Counted from the first letter of the stretch, positions 11,070 to 22,502 are shown. The stretch is DNA of 64,000 nucleotides from Perilla frutescens (GCA_026008535.1 BRKX01000011.1:14454001-14518000), one strand, 5' to 3'. Notes: generated by a model from the letters alone, not told the origin. Numbers and translations are program-made.

Positions 11070-12067
11070 GGGATAAGGGCCAAATAGGCCCCTAAACTTA
11101 TTTTGGGGGAACAAATAGGCCCTCGAACTATTTTTTGTCTCGATTGAGCCCCTAAATTTTTATTTTGGGCTCAATCAAGCCCCTCCGTCACACCCCACAC
11201 AAACGGTCGTTAGTCTTGTCTCAAAACAACGTCGTTTTGAGTTTGCCAAAAAAAAAAAATTAAATATTTTTTTGACAAGGTTTGACAAATTTCAAAAAAC
11301 ATGGAAGATTATCCCATGATAGGAAGGGGAATTCAACGACAAGAAAGAGCGCATCAACTTCTCCAAATCCTCCGCCGCAAATATCCTTTCTCCACAATCA
11401 TCTCCACCATCGACGCCCTGAAATCACCCTGAGGATCGCTCGACCTTTTCTCCACCGCGTTGCCATCTCGATCATCGCGCCGCCTCCTTTCTTCATCCTC
11501 CGACAGCTCCTGCCGTCTTTCTGTCCGTCGTTGCTGCAGTAGTAGAGCTTGGTGAAGATCTGGTCTAAGAAGGAGCGGCTCCCAGTTTCGTCGATGCTCT
11601 TCATCATGTGGTGGCGGCGTGTGAATCTTCGGCCGGTGGTTCCGAGGCGGAAAGAGTCGCTAGAGTTGGAGGAGAGGCTGAAGAAGGTGTCGTCGTCGTC
11701 GGTGCTGGTGAAGTAGCCTCCGTTTATGGTAGAGCTGTGGTTGATGAGAGAGACGGCACAACATTTTTGTGGGAGTTTGTCTTGGGAGGTGGGAGGGCGG
11801 TGAGAGAGTAGGGTTTTGGGGAAAGAGAGGATGGGAAAAAACAAGAAATTTAAAAAAAATATTTAATTTTTTTTTGGGCAAACTCAAAACGACGTCGTTT
11901 TGTATAAAACGATGTCGTTTTGAGTCAAGGCTAACAGCCGTTTGTGAGGGGTGTGATGGAGGGGCTTGATCTAAAATAAAAGTTTAGGAGCTCAATCGAG
12001 ACAAAAAAATTCGAGGGCCTAATTGTTTCCCCCAAATAAGTTCAGGCGCCTATTTGACCCTTATCCC
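11070..12067. mobile_element. Non-autonomous MULE with ~200-base inverted repeats (Pack-MULE-like)
   Basis: Perfect 10-base repeats ATTAATAATA flank it (11,060-11,069 and 12,068-12,077). It starts GGGATAAGGGCCAAATAGG and ends with the inverted counterpart CCTATTTGACCCTTATCCC. The inverted similarity continues inward for about 200 bases on each side, through the GGCCC-rich blocks, the ACAAACGG/CCGTTTGT block and the AAAACGACGTCGTTTTG palindromes. Long TIRs with a 9-10 base duplication are the Mutator signature. The interior (about 11,300-11,850) is much more GC-rich than anything nearby and holds an open frame, the pattern of a Pack-MULE that has captured host gene sequence. No transposase is present. 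Confidence 0.85.
11398..11844 (-). CDS. Possible captured gene fragment inside the MULE (148 codons), function unknown
   Basis: This minus-strand frame is open for 148 codons in the GC-rich cargo of the MULE. The predicted protein has a Pro/Ser-rich N-terminus, an acidic and serine-rich middle with DDDDTFFSLSSNSSDSF around residues 50-66, a basic RRFTRRHH patch, and a segment SFLDQIFTKLYYCSND around residues 90-105. I do not recognise the family with confidence. A Ser-rich stretch like this occurs in several plant regulatory proteins, including ovate-family repressors, but that is only a suggestion. The other frames of the same block are also partly open because of its composition, so the strand is uncertain. 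It is best read as a gene fragment, not a full gene. Confidence 0.35.
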   Translation of the reverse strand: MFFPILSFPKTLLSHRPPTSQDKLPQKCCAVSLINHSSTINGGYFTSTDDDDTFFSLSSNSSDSFRLGTTGRRFTRRHHMMKSIDETGSRSFLDQIFTKLYYCSNDGQKDGRSCRRMKKGGGAMIEMATRWRKGRAILRVISGRRWWR

Positions 12068-12630
12068 ATTAATAATATGATTTTATTAAATTAACATATA
12101 ATAGAAATAATTAATTGTAATTAGTAATTAGCAATTAGCACTACATATAATAATAAATAATTCAATTTTCAGCTTCGTAAGATTTGTTCAATTGAAAATT
12201 TCACCTAATGTAAATTTAATTTAAAATAGTCAAACATATTTTATTTCTTTATTTATGGAAATTATTTTATTTGATTTGGTATATATCTCATTTTTCGTGT
12301 ATGAATTAATATACTAATAACATACTAAATAATTATATTTTGTATGTTATATTGGATTGATATACAATATATTATATTATAGTATTAGTAATTAAGTGTA
12401 CCTAATTAAGATAAATTATAAACTAATTTAATCATAATATATATACACTATGTATAATTAATATTTTTGTTGATATCTACACATAACATAATTAATAGTG
12501 CGCAACACAATATATATTATATATTTGCTTATTCATATAAGATTTTTATATTTATGGAAACATATTAATATTTAATCATTTACAAAGAAGAAAAATATTT
12601 TTTTAATATAAATACTATTATTTCTTTTTT
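12068..12630. other. AT-rich stretch, no gene seen
   Basis: This low-complexity A/T sequence has no coding-like frame. It ends where similarity to the 5' ends of the Helitron copies begins. Confidence 0.5.
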
Positions 12631-12710
12631 GGAAGGTGCAAAAGGGTGGAAAACCCACATTTTTCTATTTTTGGATACGGAGCCATTATTATATATTATA
12701 TAGATATAGA
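12631..12710 (-). mobile_element. Third Helitron-like 5' terminus (fragment)
   Basis: The block resembles the last ~70 bases of copies A and B: a GTGCA..GGGGAAAAC-like motif, then A/T sequence ending TATAGATATAGA followed by T at 12,711. On the minus strand it reads as a TCTATATC start. No matching CTAG end was found, so it may be the 5' end of an older element into which copy A and the MULE were inserted. Confidence 0.4.
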
Positions 12711-13016
12711 TTACGACTACTACTTCTTCTTGTCTAATTATTATTATTAAACTTAACATAATTTGATGAAAATAATAATTTTATCATGATTTTACTCAAT
12801 TGAAAAAATGGCTAAATGGATTTTTTTTTTAAAATGACTGAAAAAAAAAACTTACAAAGTTTTGGCTTTTTTTTTTTTGGCTACTATACCTTTATGTTTA
12901 AGAAGTACACCGGGGTATACCAGGAGTCACCAGGAGTCCAGGACTATAGGAGACCACAGCTCGCAATGGTACCAAACTAAATAGTGTTTGTATTTTTGAA
13001 ATGACACTAAACAATA

Positions 13017-13059
<43 letters not shown>

Positions 13060-13398
13060 GGGTATTAAAATTTAATTTTCTCTCAAATATGATACTTATT
13101 TTTAAAACTTTTTCAGGTGATTCAACATCAAGATTCAAATGAAATTAAATAGTTAGCAAATGACTATATTTATCAATTTTAAAATGTTTTAACTATATGG
13201 TTGATGCATGTTCATTTTTTGAATATTTTATATAGGTAAGCTATCATCTATATCTTAAATGATTTCAAATCTATTCCAAACTAAGGCTTTTATCATTTAA
13301 ATAATTAAATTATTTAAATCTAACATCTGATCCATTTTTCAGCACATAAAAAAATGTCTGAGTTAGGTCTTTGTTGAAATGAGCATTTATTAAAAGGG
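12711..13398. other. AT-rich intergenic stretch with a TA microsatellite
   Basis: This contains long poly-A/T tracts and a (TA)n run at about 13,018-13,056. A short GC-richer patch at 12,906-12,975 contains a repeated CAGGAGTC. No coding frame or element end was recognised. Confidence 0.5.
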
Positions 13399-13407
13399 AA
13401 ATGCTAT

Positions 13408-13632
13408 GCCCTCTTGGGGATGACCTAGTGGTGGAGTGGTGTTTTTCGAGGCCAAAGGTCTCAAGTTCGACCCACCACCAACACCATTAGGTGTGAGCCT
13501 GTCAAACCTGTCTTGCCAAGTGTGGTTTACCTCCCCTGTGTAGGTTTGCAGGCTATTATACAGGGACGGGGTTTACCCAGTGCGCACCACGGTAGCGGCT
13601 ACGGGTTATCCTCGATATCCAAAAGAAAAGGA
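13408..13632 (+). mobile_element. Au-like tRNA-derived SINE
   Basis: The 5' part is tRNA-like: a box A-like TGACCTAGTGGTGG at 13,421 and a box B-like AGTTCGACCC about 30 bases later. These are the two RNA polymerase III promoter elements. The 3' part has GGGTTTACCCAGTGCGCACC and the GGCTACGGGTTATCCTCG block that I associate with the plant Au SINE family, then an A-rich tail. Target-site repeats flank it: GGAAATGCTAT at 13,397-13,407 and GGAAAATGCTAT at 13,630-13,641. SINEs encode no protein and depend on LINE reverse transcriptase. Confidence 0.82.
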
Positions 13633-13641
13633 AAATGCTAT

Positions 13642-15362
13642 TTGGCCACGTGTGGCCGGCCATAATTAATAACTATGGCATGTTTTAAATATATGATAAG
13701 TAATCAATTAATTTTTTTTTATTATTGATTAATAGCATTTTATAATTTTACCCTTGCAGTCCATTTTAGTAAGATTTTGACTATAATCCTTAAATTAATA
13801 TACTATATTTTGATTTATTAAGGTTATGCACTACAATTCGTAAATTATTAAATTATGTAATTGATATAAAATAAGTATATTAATACACTATAGTTCATTC
13901 ATTAGTATATTATACTGTGAATTTGTAATATTAATACACTATAGTTTATAAATAAATAGAGTATATATTGAATTAGTAAGATTACTATTGATATAGTTTT
14001 AAAATTATTGATTATATTGTGAATTAGTAAGATTAATAGGCTATAGTTCATAAATTAAATTAATAGATTATATGGTCAATTAGTAAATTAATACATCGTA
14101 ATATTAAATCTCGAATATCTCTTATTAATAAACGACACAAGCTTGAGCTTAGCACCACTCGACTCATGAACAAGCTTGTTAAGTATATTAACTTGAAAAT
14201 ACAAAATTATTAACATGACTAAACTTATATTTTTATACTATAATTATCAATAAGTATAATGAGTTCTAATTAACTTTATTTGTTACAAGAAAATAATTAA
14301 TTTTAATAAATATAGTATTGTGTTGTGAATAAAATAACATATTTTTAAAAATAAAATAATGAATATTTAAATTAAAACTAAATTTAGAAAGCTCTCTTAG
14401 GCTCGATTAAGTTCGAATAAAATAGCGAGTCTTGATGTATTCAATAAATAAAACTCGAAACTTGCTCGATAATAAATGAGTCAATCTTAAGCATGATAAT
14501 ATTTGACTCAAATTGGTTCAATTACACCCCTGTATCACTATATGTACTCAAGGGATTAAACCAAAATTGAATTCAATTTGTTTCTAAAAAAAAATATAAA
14601 AAAACAATTCGACTTGTTTCCAAAAATAGCACTTCAATGATTTTATATGGACCAAGATCTCTACGTCTAATAACAAAGCTATAGCTAGTTTTCCTCCTAT
14701 ATATATTTGATAATTTGACAATTGCAAATCACTAATCATATTTAATCCTACTTCTTCATAGAAATTGTGTGCAACCGGTATTCTACTAATCTCATAACAA
14801 AATGGTTGGTAGTTCAAGCATAAAGAATATTTCGTCTTTGTTGTACCACCTTTTAATTTTTGTCTTTAATTTTCATGTAAAATTAGGCCAACATTTTATA
14901 TTTCAGACTATTTATCTATTATCAAATTTAATAAATTGTGTTGATTCTAATTTCGTCTTTTATATTTGTTATTGATCTCGTCAATGATTTACAAATCACT
15001 ATCCTCGTTTAATAAATAAATAAAAATTTAAAAGAAATTAACACACAAGACATAAATTACAATAATAAAATAAATAAATTATATTATCAAGTATTCTAAA
15101 ATAATATTAATACACATTATTATAAGTTATTGCTAAATTTTAAAATAAATTACATATAAAATTAATTTAAGGATTTCATTCATGCTAAATTAATATTATC
15201 TACTTCAACATTTTAATATTAAACAAAATTTTCAAAACAATTGATCTCATAATCATGTTCAAAATTCACTGCCTTTAACATAATTTATAATAATTTATTA
15301 ATTTTGAATTTCAAATAATATATACAATATAGAATATACAATTTAATGCAAATCAATTTCAA
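13642..15362. other. AT-rich stretch, possible decayed MITE, no gene seen
   Basis: Mostly low-complexity A/T. The segment 14,110-14,535 contains several AAGCTTG/GCTCGA/ACTCG motifs and ends TTCAATTACACCCCT. This resembles one end of a common plant GGGGTGTAATTGAA repeat, but I see no matching left end. The short frame at 14,584-14,817 is probably chance. Confidence 0.4.
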
Positions 15363-15735
15363 CAATTTTATTCAAGGTGTATAATTAATTTATTCAAGAC
15401 CATTTAATTAAAGACATACGATTAATTTTATTCAAGGTCGTACGATTAATTTATTCAAGGCCCTACGATTAATATTAATTAAAGCCTACTATTAATTAAA
15501 TGCCTACGATTAATTTATGCAGGGCCATTTATTCAATACCTACTATTAATTTTTTTTTATTTCGTCGTAGGCCTGCGATTAAATCTTAAAATTAATCATA
15601 GGCCTAAGGTTACGACTATGCTAGATAGAATTTTATTTCATTGACATAAAGTTTACGATTAATTTTATAATTTTGAGCTGTAAGCTTACGTTTAATTTTA
15701 TTTTTGAACCTAAAGCTTATGTTTAATTTTAAGGT
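15363..15735. repeat. Degenerate CCTACGATTAAT array, segment 1
   Basis: About 12-base CCTACGATTAAT-like motifs recur every ~20-30 bases, separated by A/T-rich spacers such as TTATTCAAGG. The motif is mainly in the forward orientation. The same family reappears in five further blocks down to 32,012. Confidence 0.7.
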
Positions 15736-16329
15736 TATGACTATATTTGATAAATGATAAAAGACGATCGTAACTTTCAATTTAATGCATTTATTTATAC
15801 ACTTTTGATTTAATGTATTTATTTATTGTATAAGAGAAACATAAGGTAGATGAGTATTGACAAAGATAAAATTTCATTTATTACATCTATTGTTGTGTAA
15901 GAATAGTAGGTACAAGTTTACAAATAAATACACATCAACAATACATCATGAATATCGTCGTCCTACAAAAATTAGATTCTAGAGCAAAAATTCGATCCAA
16001 AAAACTTGAGCAAGACGAGAGTACAAGATTTGCATTTTTTTGAAAGGAGAGTAAGAGATTATTCACGAAGAAATTCAGTCAAATAATTTTCAATTTCGAA
16101 ATGTACGTTTTGTATTGTCTATTTTTTATGAAATTATTTACGATAATTTTTTCTCATTTACGTTTATATTAATACATCGTTATTGTTGAGTTGTGCTTCG
16201 AAAATAGGTGAGCGCGAAAGATTTGCATTTTTTCAAGAGGTACGTTTTATATATAGTCTATTTATTATGAAATTATTTAATATTGAAGATTTAAAATTTC
16301 CTACGAAATTTGAAAAAGTATTTGTTAGC
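15736..16329. other. AT-rich spacer between array segments, no gene seen
   Basis: No coding frame or element terminus was recognised. Two short near-repeats, GCGAAAGATTTGCATTTTTT and AGATTTGCATTTTTTTGAAA, occur near 16,210 and 16,028, each followed downstream by similar TACGTTTT.TAT..TCTAT sequence, so a small local duplication is present. Confidence 0.4.
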
Positions 16330-16606
16330 TTATGAGTAATTTAAAAAATAATTGTAGGCTACTATTAATTTTTTAATTTAATTTGAAAAATTTCTTATAG
16401 TCTAGGATTGAATTTAAAAATTACTCATAGCCTACGATTGATTTAAATCGTAGGCAAGTTTAAACCGTAAGTTATTGGTTATTAATCATAACCAACTTTA
16501 GATTAATCGTATGTTCATTTAAATTAATCGTATATTTATTTGAATTAATTGTATGGCTTTGTAAATTAATCGCATGTTTTTAAAATTAAACGTATCTCTT
16601 TATTAA
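16330..16606. repeat. Degenerate CCTACGATTAAT array, segment 2, with orientation switch
   Basis: The motif changes from CCTACGATT orientation to ATTAATCGTA orientation around a perfect 10-base inverted repeat at 16,430-16,455. The segment ends at the left target duplication of the LINE (16,594-16,606). Confidence 0.7.
16430..16455. repeat. Perfect inverted repeat GCCTACGATT...AATCGTAGGC
   Basis: A 10-base stem around a 6-base spacer GATTTA, at the point where array motif orientation flips. No function is known. Confidence 0.85.
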
Positions 16607-16640
16607 TTTTTTTTTTTTTTTTGAGAAAAGGGGAACTAAA

Positions 16641-19600
16641 TTAATTCAAACAACGTTCCGCTGGCGGAAAGTTCGACCACACAGTATCCGGGATAGCATC
16701 GGTATAATAAAAGAAAGCAGAATTACAAGACGCTAACTTTGCTAAGGAATGAGCAACTCCGTTGGCTGATCTACGACTCCAACTAAAAATCATTTGCTCC
16801 AGATGAGCTGCCTCTCTCCGAATTGATTGACTTACTGCTCCTTGGTAAGAGAAGTCCTCCTGATCTGAACATAACGTGTGGTAAATTTTTTGACAGTCTG
16901 TCTCAAGAATAATCTTTGTTCCTCCGTACTCCTTTGCCAATACGAGGCCTTCTTGACATGCCAATCCTTCCGCGATCTCCGCTTCCACATGAATCTCGAG
17001 CTTTTTGCATCTAGACATGACTGTCCTTCCCCTCGATTCTCGAATAATAATTCCCAAACCCACACTCCCATCATGATGAATCGAAGCATCAACATTGATC
17101 TTCCAAAACCCCTTCGGAGGCTTCCGCCAAACATCTGTCGCAACCAGCTTTTGATTTACTAGCTGCGAAGTCTTCATCTCCTCTAATTCTTGTTGCAACA
17201 GCAAAGTTGATTCAAAGCAGACTTGGTGTGCCATTTGGACATTTTGGAAAATGAGCAGATTTCGTTTTTTCCAATTAATCCACAAAAGAATCGCGGACAG
17301 GCTATGGAATCTCGGTTCATCAACACACATCACCTTCTCAATCCACCTTCGGACACTCATCTCCTTTGTCGTCAGATCAATGGTGAGGCGAAGGGAAGAT
17401 GCCTGCCAGAAAAACCGACTCCAAAAACAGTCCCTCAAGCAATGCTCGATAGACTCAGCCTCCTCTCCGCACCTTCGACAAATCTGGTCACATTCAATCT
17501 TCCTTCTTTTCAGCTCCGTTGCCACCGGCAAAATTCCCCGCACACATCGCCAAATGAAGTGACGAATCTTCAGAATCACCTACAAGCCATTTATCCATTT
17601 CCAAATTGGATTCCCTCCATTCGATGAAGATGGTATGTGTTCTTGATGATCCCTTAAATTATATGCAGTCACATATCCTGACTTCACTGAGTAGATGCTA
17701 TTTTTATTATGCTTTCAGATACGTTGATCTCTTTCTCTATTTAAAGGAAGATGGATAGTAAGAATCAACTTCACAGCTTCAGGAGAGAACATCCGAGCGA
17801 GTTTTACTCAACCTGCCAACCCACACCCTGATCTCCAATCAACTCTGCAACAGTACTCTCGGGGTTCTCCTCATCGCCGCCAACCAGTAACGATCCACTC
17901 GGGAGATTGGGAATCCATTTATCCCTTCATATATTGATACTTCTTCCATCCCCTACTCGCCAAATAACCCCTTCCTTGATGATCTCCTTACCTGCCAGTA
18001 TGCTTCTCCAAGTAAAAGATGGATTATGTGCATGTCTGGTATCAAGAAAAGAGATTCGAGGGAAATAACGAGTTTCTAAGGTTTTGACCAGCTTAGCTTC
18101 CGGATAGTTCAGAATTCTCCATGCTTGTTTAGCAAGTAGAGCTCTATTAAACTGACCCAAATCACGAAAACCCAACCCTCCACTATTTTTTGACCGACAC
18201 ACGGCCTTCCAGTTGCACCAGTGGATGCGTCCTTCCTCCGTTTTCTGGCCCCAAACAAAGTTTGACATGTAGAGTTAAGCTTGTTGCACACTTGGTCTGG
18301 GATTAGAAAAACACTTATAAGATATGTTGGAATTGCTTGAGCCACAGATTTAATAAGAATTGTTCTCCCAGCACTTGATAAAGATCTTTTTTTCCAATCC
18401 TTCAATTTCTTCCGTAGTCTATCCTCCAACATTTGGAAGATCTCTTTTTTTTTATCTTCCAATCTGGCATGGGATCCCGAGATAAATACCATCCTTTAGA
18501 ACTCGTCGAGCTCCTATTCTGTCAGCTAAAGAATTTGCCACTACATTTGGGACACCCGCGCTGAAGGCAATCTTAGACTTATCAAAATTAATCATTTGTC
18601 CAAAGGCTCTTGTATAGGCTCTGATAATATGCTTCACCTGCTCAATTTCTCCTTCGTTGGCTTTACCGAAAATGATGCTGTCATCAGCGAAGAATAAATG
18701 TGAAGTAGAAGGCGCTCTTTTGCAGATTCTCGCCCCATGGAGCAAGTTCTGGAGCTCAGCTTTCCGAATCAAGGTAGAAAAAGCCTCTGCACAAAAAAGA
18801 AAGAGAAAAGGTGATAGGGGGTCTCCTTGACGAAGCCCCCTACCAGGTAAAAAGGACGGGCCAGCTTGGCCATTAATAAGAACCGAGAACAACACACTTC
18901 TAACACAAGACATAACTAACCTCACAAAACCATGATCAAAACCCAATTTCTCCATCACATTTTGTAAAAACAACCACTCAACCCTATCATAAGCCTTTGA
19001 CATATCAAGCTTAAAAGTAAAGGACCCCTTACGAGCCTTGTTATTTTTCATGTAATGAAAGATCTCAAAAGCTAAGAGGAAATTATCAGAAATAAGTCGG
19101 CCAGGAACAAAAGCAGATTAAGAAGACGATATCACCGATGGAAGGACACTTTTAAGCCCGCTAGTAATAGATTTAGAAATAAGTTTATAAACCACATTCC
19201 ATAGACTAATCGGGCGAAATTCTTTAGGATTAATAGGGTTCTTGACCTTAGGGATAAGGCAGAGAAGAGTAGAATTGAGAGTAGTAGGGTCTGCTCCCTC
19301 ATTGAGCACTTTGAGAAGGGAAGAACACAAATCATTTTGGATAAAGGACTAAGAATTCTTAAAAAAGAAAACCGACATACAGTCCGGGCCCGGGGCCTTT
19401 GAAGGATGCATCTGCGACAGAGCTTTGGCTATTTCCTCTTTAGAAAAGGGCGCTCTTAGCATTGCATTCATCTCTGAATTGATGAAAGGTTCCACAGCAT
19501 CAAGGGCCTCATCCATAACGATATCCTCTTCGGGAGTAAATAACTCTTTAAAATATTGTCGAAAAGCATGCTCAATATTCTCCATTCCGCTAACACAAGT

Positions 19601-20756
19601 TCCATCAGCTGTTTCAATCTTACAAATAGAATTTCATTTTTTTCTACCTGAAGCAATGCGATGGAAAAAAGTAGTATTCTTATCTCCATCTTTCAACCAA
19701 GAAACACGCGATCTTTGCTTCCACATATTTCCTCTTTTTTCAAAAGGTCAGAAATTTTAAACTCAATCTCCCGTTGCCTACTAATCTTACCTGGACTCTT
19801 CTTTAGAATGTCCAACATGCCATTTTTAACTTTGCAGCTGCATGGTCACATTTCCAAAATGTGTGGATTCTCAGACTTGTAATGCATTCCTGCACCGTAT
19901 TAATTTTTCTTTAAGGGTAATTGAAGAAGTTGTACAGACAGCTTGCTCCCATGCATTTCGACAAGTGAGAAGGCATGACTCATCTCGAAACCACATTTCT
20001 TCAACTCTAAACATTCTTTTCTTTCCCCTAGCAGCGTTCCTCGGATATTCTTCAGATAAGAAAATTGGAGTATGATCCGAGGCTACCCTAACAAGATGAT
20101 CCACTGTAAAACTTGGAAAACGACTTATCCAGCCTTCCGACGCTAAAACCCGATCCAACCTCTCTTGAATATTTTTATCCCCCTCTTGCATATTCGACCA
20201 TGTAAATTTAAACCCCTGAAACCAATATCTTCTAACTCACAGTCATGCAAAGCTGATCTGAAGGCATCAATTTTTTCTGATTCACGAACGGCACCCCCGC
20301 TTTTCTCATGGTGATATAAAATTTCATTAAAATCGCCCATACAAATCCACATCGGAGATCTCTGATGGTGTAACTCACGCATAAGATCCCACGTCAAGAG
20401 TTTGTTGGGACCTTCTGGCCAACCGTAAATACCACAGAACCTCCAAGGCTCCCCTCCACCCCATCCCTGACTTCCGCATTAATGTGGTGAAGAGAGCTTG
20501 AAAGGATAGATATTGATCCCACATCATTCCACAACAATGACAGACCTCCTCTATGGCCACCGTCCTCCTTATCACAATCCACAACAAAGAACTCCTCAAA
20601 ACAAAGCTCATAAACTAATTTCTCAACTTCCTTATATACTAGCCTGGTTTCCATAAGGAACACAAGCCCGGGAGACTTTTGCTTAAGCTGCCACTTAAGC
20701 GACTGAACTGTCTCAGGGTTCCCGAGCCCTCGACAGTTCCAAATTAAACAATTCAT
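16641..20756 (-). pseudogene. LINE ORF2 (endonuclease, reverse transcriptase, RNase H)
   Basis: I start at the ATG at 20,756 (MNCLIWNCRGLGN), the usual beginning of plant L1 endonucleases. The apurinic-type endonuclease spans about 20,756-19,870, with METRL, GDFNEIL and SDHTPI motifs. Reverse transcriptase spans about 19,600-18,200, with KAPGPD, LDMSKAYDRVEW, GLRQGDPLSP and the catalytic FADD. A zf-RVT Cys region lies at about 17,540-17,400 and RNase H at about 17,110-16,720 (NVDAS, EAEIAEGLA, LETDC). The last 312 codons (17,579-16,641) are open, but upstream the frame is shifted or stopped several times. The protein would nick target DNA and prime reverse transcription; this copy cannot make it whole. 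Confidence 0.88.
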
Positions 20757-20770
20757 GGTGCTTGGCGGGA

Positions 20771-22145
20771 TTACAAGTCTGTAATCTCCGCCATTTCTGC
20801 AAAAGTGCATGGGACCTCAACCAATTCAGTTTCCTTCAATTTCTTGAACACAGACAATAGTTCAAAATCATTATTCAACATTTCATTATCACCAGGGTGC
20901 TTGGCGGCTAGGTTTGTGGTGTTTGGGGTTTTGTGGAGACGACGAGATTGGTTCATACGGTTCAAATTAAGAGATTTTGACTGAAAAGAAATTGACGAGG
21001 GAGGGGAAAAGGTTGGAGGATGGGATGTGGAAAGAGCATAAGGAAGAGGAGCTTTGGCATAGAGGGTATTGGCGGCTTGAGAATCGGGGAAATTTTCAGA
21101 GCAATCAAGGGTAGATGTGGGTGTGGCACTGACGGTCATTTTAATTGAAGGTATGGCTAGAAATTGAGGAGTATCAGGAAGAGGTTTCGGGAGAGGTGGA
21201 GAGTAAACCGGGGCATCAAGAATATGATTCATCTGCGGGGATGGGTTTTCAGAGGTAGTAGCCAGATGGGGCAGGAGAGAGGGCATGTTATCCAGATTCA
21301 CTAGTTGGTTTTGATGGGGGAGGGGTTTTATGGTAGGAATGGGTATTACGGTTCTCAACATTTCTCTGCTGAAAGAGTTTTTTAGAAGATAGACTCTTCA
21401 AAAATCCCTTGGCCTCACGACTAAGTCTCAACCTCTTCAATGAGGAAGCTCGGAGCCACGGTCCATAAGGAACATCCTTTATGTTATTATAATTCTTTTT
21501 CTCTTCAAACGGACATTGCTTCAGATGGTGTCCGATTATCCTATAGCCGAAGCAAAAGCCCGACAATGATTCAATTTTAAGGGGAATCCAGAGTTTATTG
21601 CCTTCAAGCTTGATCGTTAGACCTCTCAAAATTGGTTTTGTAACATCCAGAACCACTTTCATCCTCAAATAATTTCCCACATAGCCATCAAAGTTGTCAT
21701 CTAACTCAACAAAGCTTCCTATCCGTATTGCAAGAGCTTTAGCAATCTGGAAATTAAGGCACGAAACTGGTAAATCATATGCACGGATCCAAAAAGAAGA
21801 TTTAGTTAACTTGAGTGATGAGGGCTGTTCATGTCCTTGGAGAGGGGCAATCACAAACAATTGGTTATCATAGTGCCATGGCTGGTGACGTAAAACCCAT
21901 TCCATCTCCCCCTTCGAGCCAAATCGAAAAAGGAAAAGATTAGGCCCCTACTCCCGAGCTGAAAATTTTTTCTTAACCTTCCAAGCCTTCTTCAAAACAT
22001 CCAAGAGATAATAAGTATTTGGCGGTTTATTTGTTATCAATCGTCCAACCATGCAAATTGTGGTTTCATTCTTCGCCTCCTGATCACTACCCACCAAGGA
22101 GTTCAGGTCAATCTCCACTTCTTCATCAGCCATTAGTCCCGCCAT
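20771..22145 (-). pseudogene. LINE ORF1 (DUF4283 and zinc-knuckle, nucleic-acid-binding)
   Basis: I start at the ATG at 22,145 (MAGLMADEEVEIDL). The family's ORF1 protein binds LINE RNA. After about 65 codons a stop interrupts the frame at 21,948. The next block, 21,905-21,300, is DUF4283-like, with a PLQGHEQPSSLKL..SSFWIRAYDLP section and a GFCFGYRIIGHHLKQCP knuckle in which one expected Cys is Tyr. A frame change near 21,300-21,360 leads to a Pro/Ser/Thr-rich tail ending at 20,771. It is broken, so no functional protein is expected. ORF2 starts 14 bases downstream. Confidence 0.8.
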
Positions 22146-22502
22146 ATTCGCTAAAGAGGAAATCGAAACGAATTTCAGCCTTTGAACTTGGGAACCTGCA
22201 CAAACCACCACAGAGACAAAGCAAACAAGAAAAAACCAAGACAAAGAGAAAACACCGCAGACACATCGGAGAAAGAACACCCCTCCGTGCCCGGACCAGA
22301 TCGAAAAGCCAGCAAGGAACAAAGGAAATAGTAAACAGAAAAAAACAGGAAGAACACCCACGAAATATCGAAAGAAACCAAGAACAAAGGCAAACCCTAG
22401 CCAACCAGGAGAACCCTAGGATGACTCTAAAACCCTAATAAGAGGGTGCCATATGGGAATTTTCTTCCATACCTCTATAAGTTAATGCAATCTCTTTATT
22501 AA

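Larger units (their letters stand above)
16607..22489 (-). mobile_element. Full-length but decayed L1-type LINE
   Basis: A perfect 13-base duplication ATCTCTTTATTAA flanks the element (16,594-16,606 and 22,490-22,502). Its 3' end carries a poly(A) tail, seen as T16 at 16,607-16,622. On the minus strand the order is 5' leader, ORF1 with a DUF4283-like and zinc-knuckle region, then ORF2 with endonuclease, reverse transcriptase, zf-RVT and RNase H, which is the plant L1 plan. Frames are broken by stops and shifts, so it is no longer autonomous. Lost 5' ends are the norm for LINEs; this copy still reaches a leader upstream of ORF1, so it looks nearly full length at 5.88 kb. It is inserted in the CCTACGATTAAT array. 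Confidence 0.93.

Noticed and set aside
13417..13485. A real tRNA gene at the SINE head
   Set aside because: Box A and box B are present but the arms do not pair as a tRNA, and Au-like SINE sequence with target duplications follows.
17223..17627. Plus-strand frames of 100-130 codons
   Set aside because: They are antisense shadows of the LINE ORF2 zf-RVT/RNase H region, where the minus frame carries recognisable domains.
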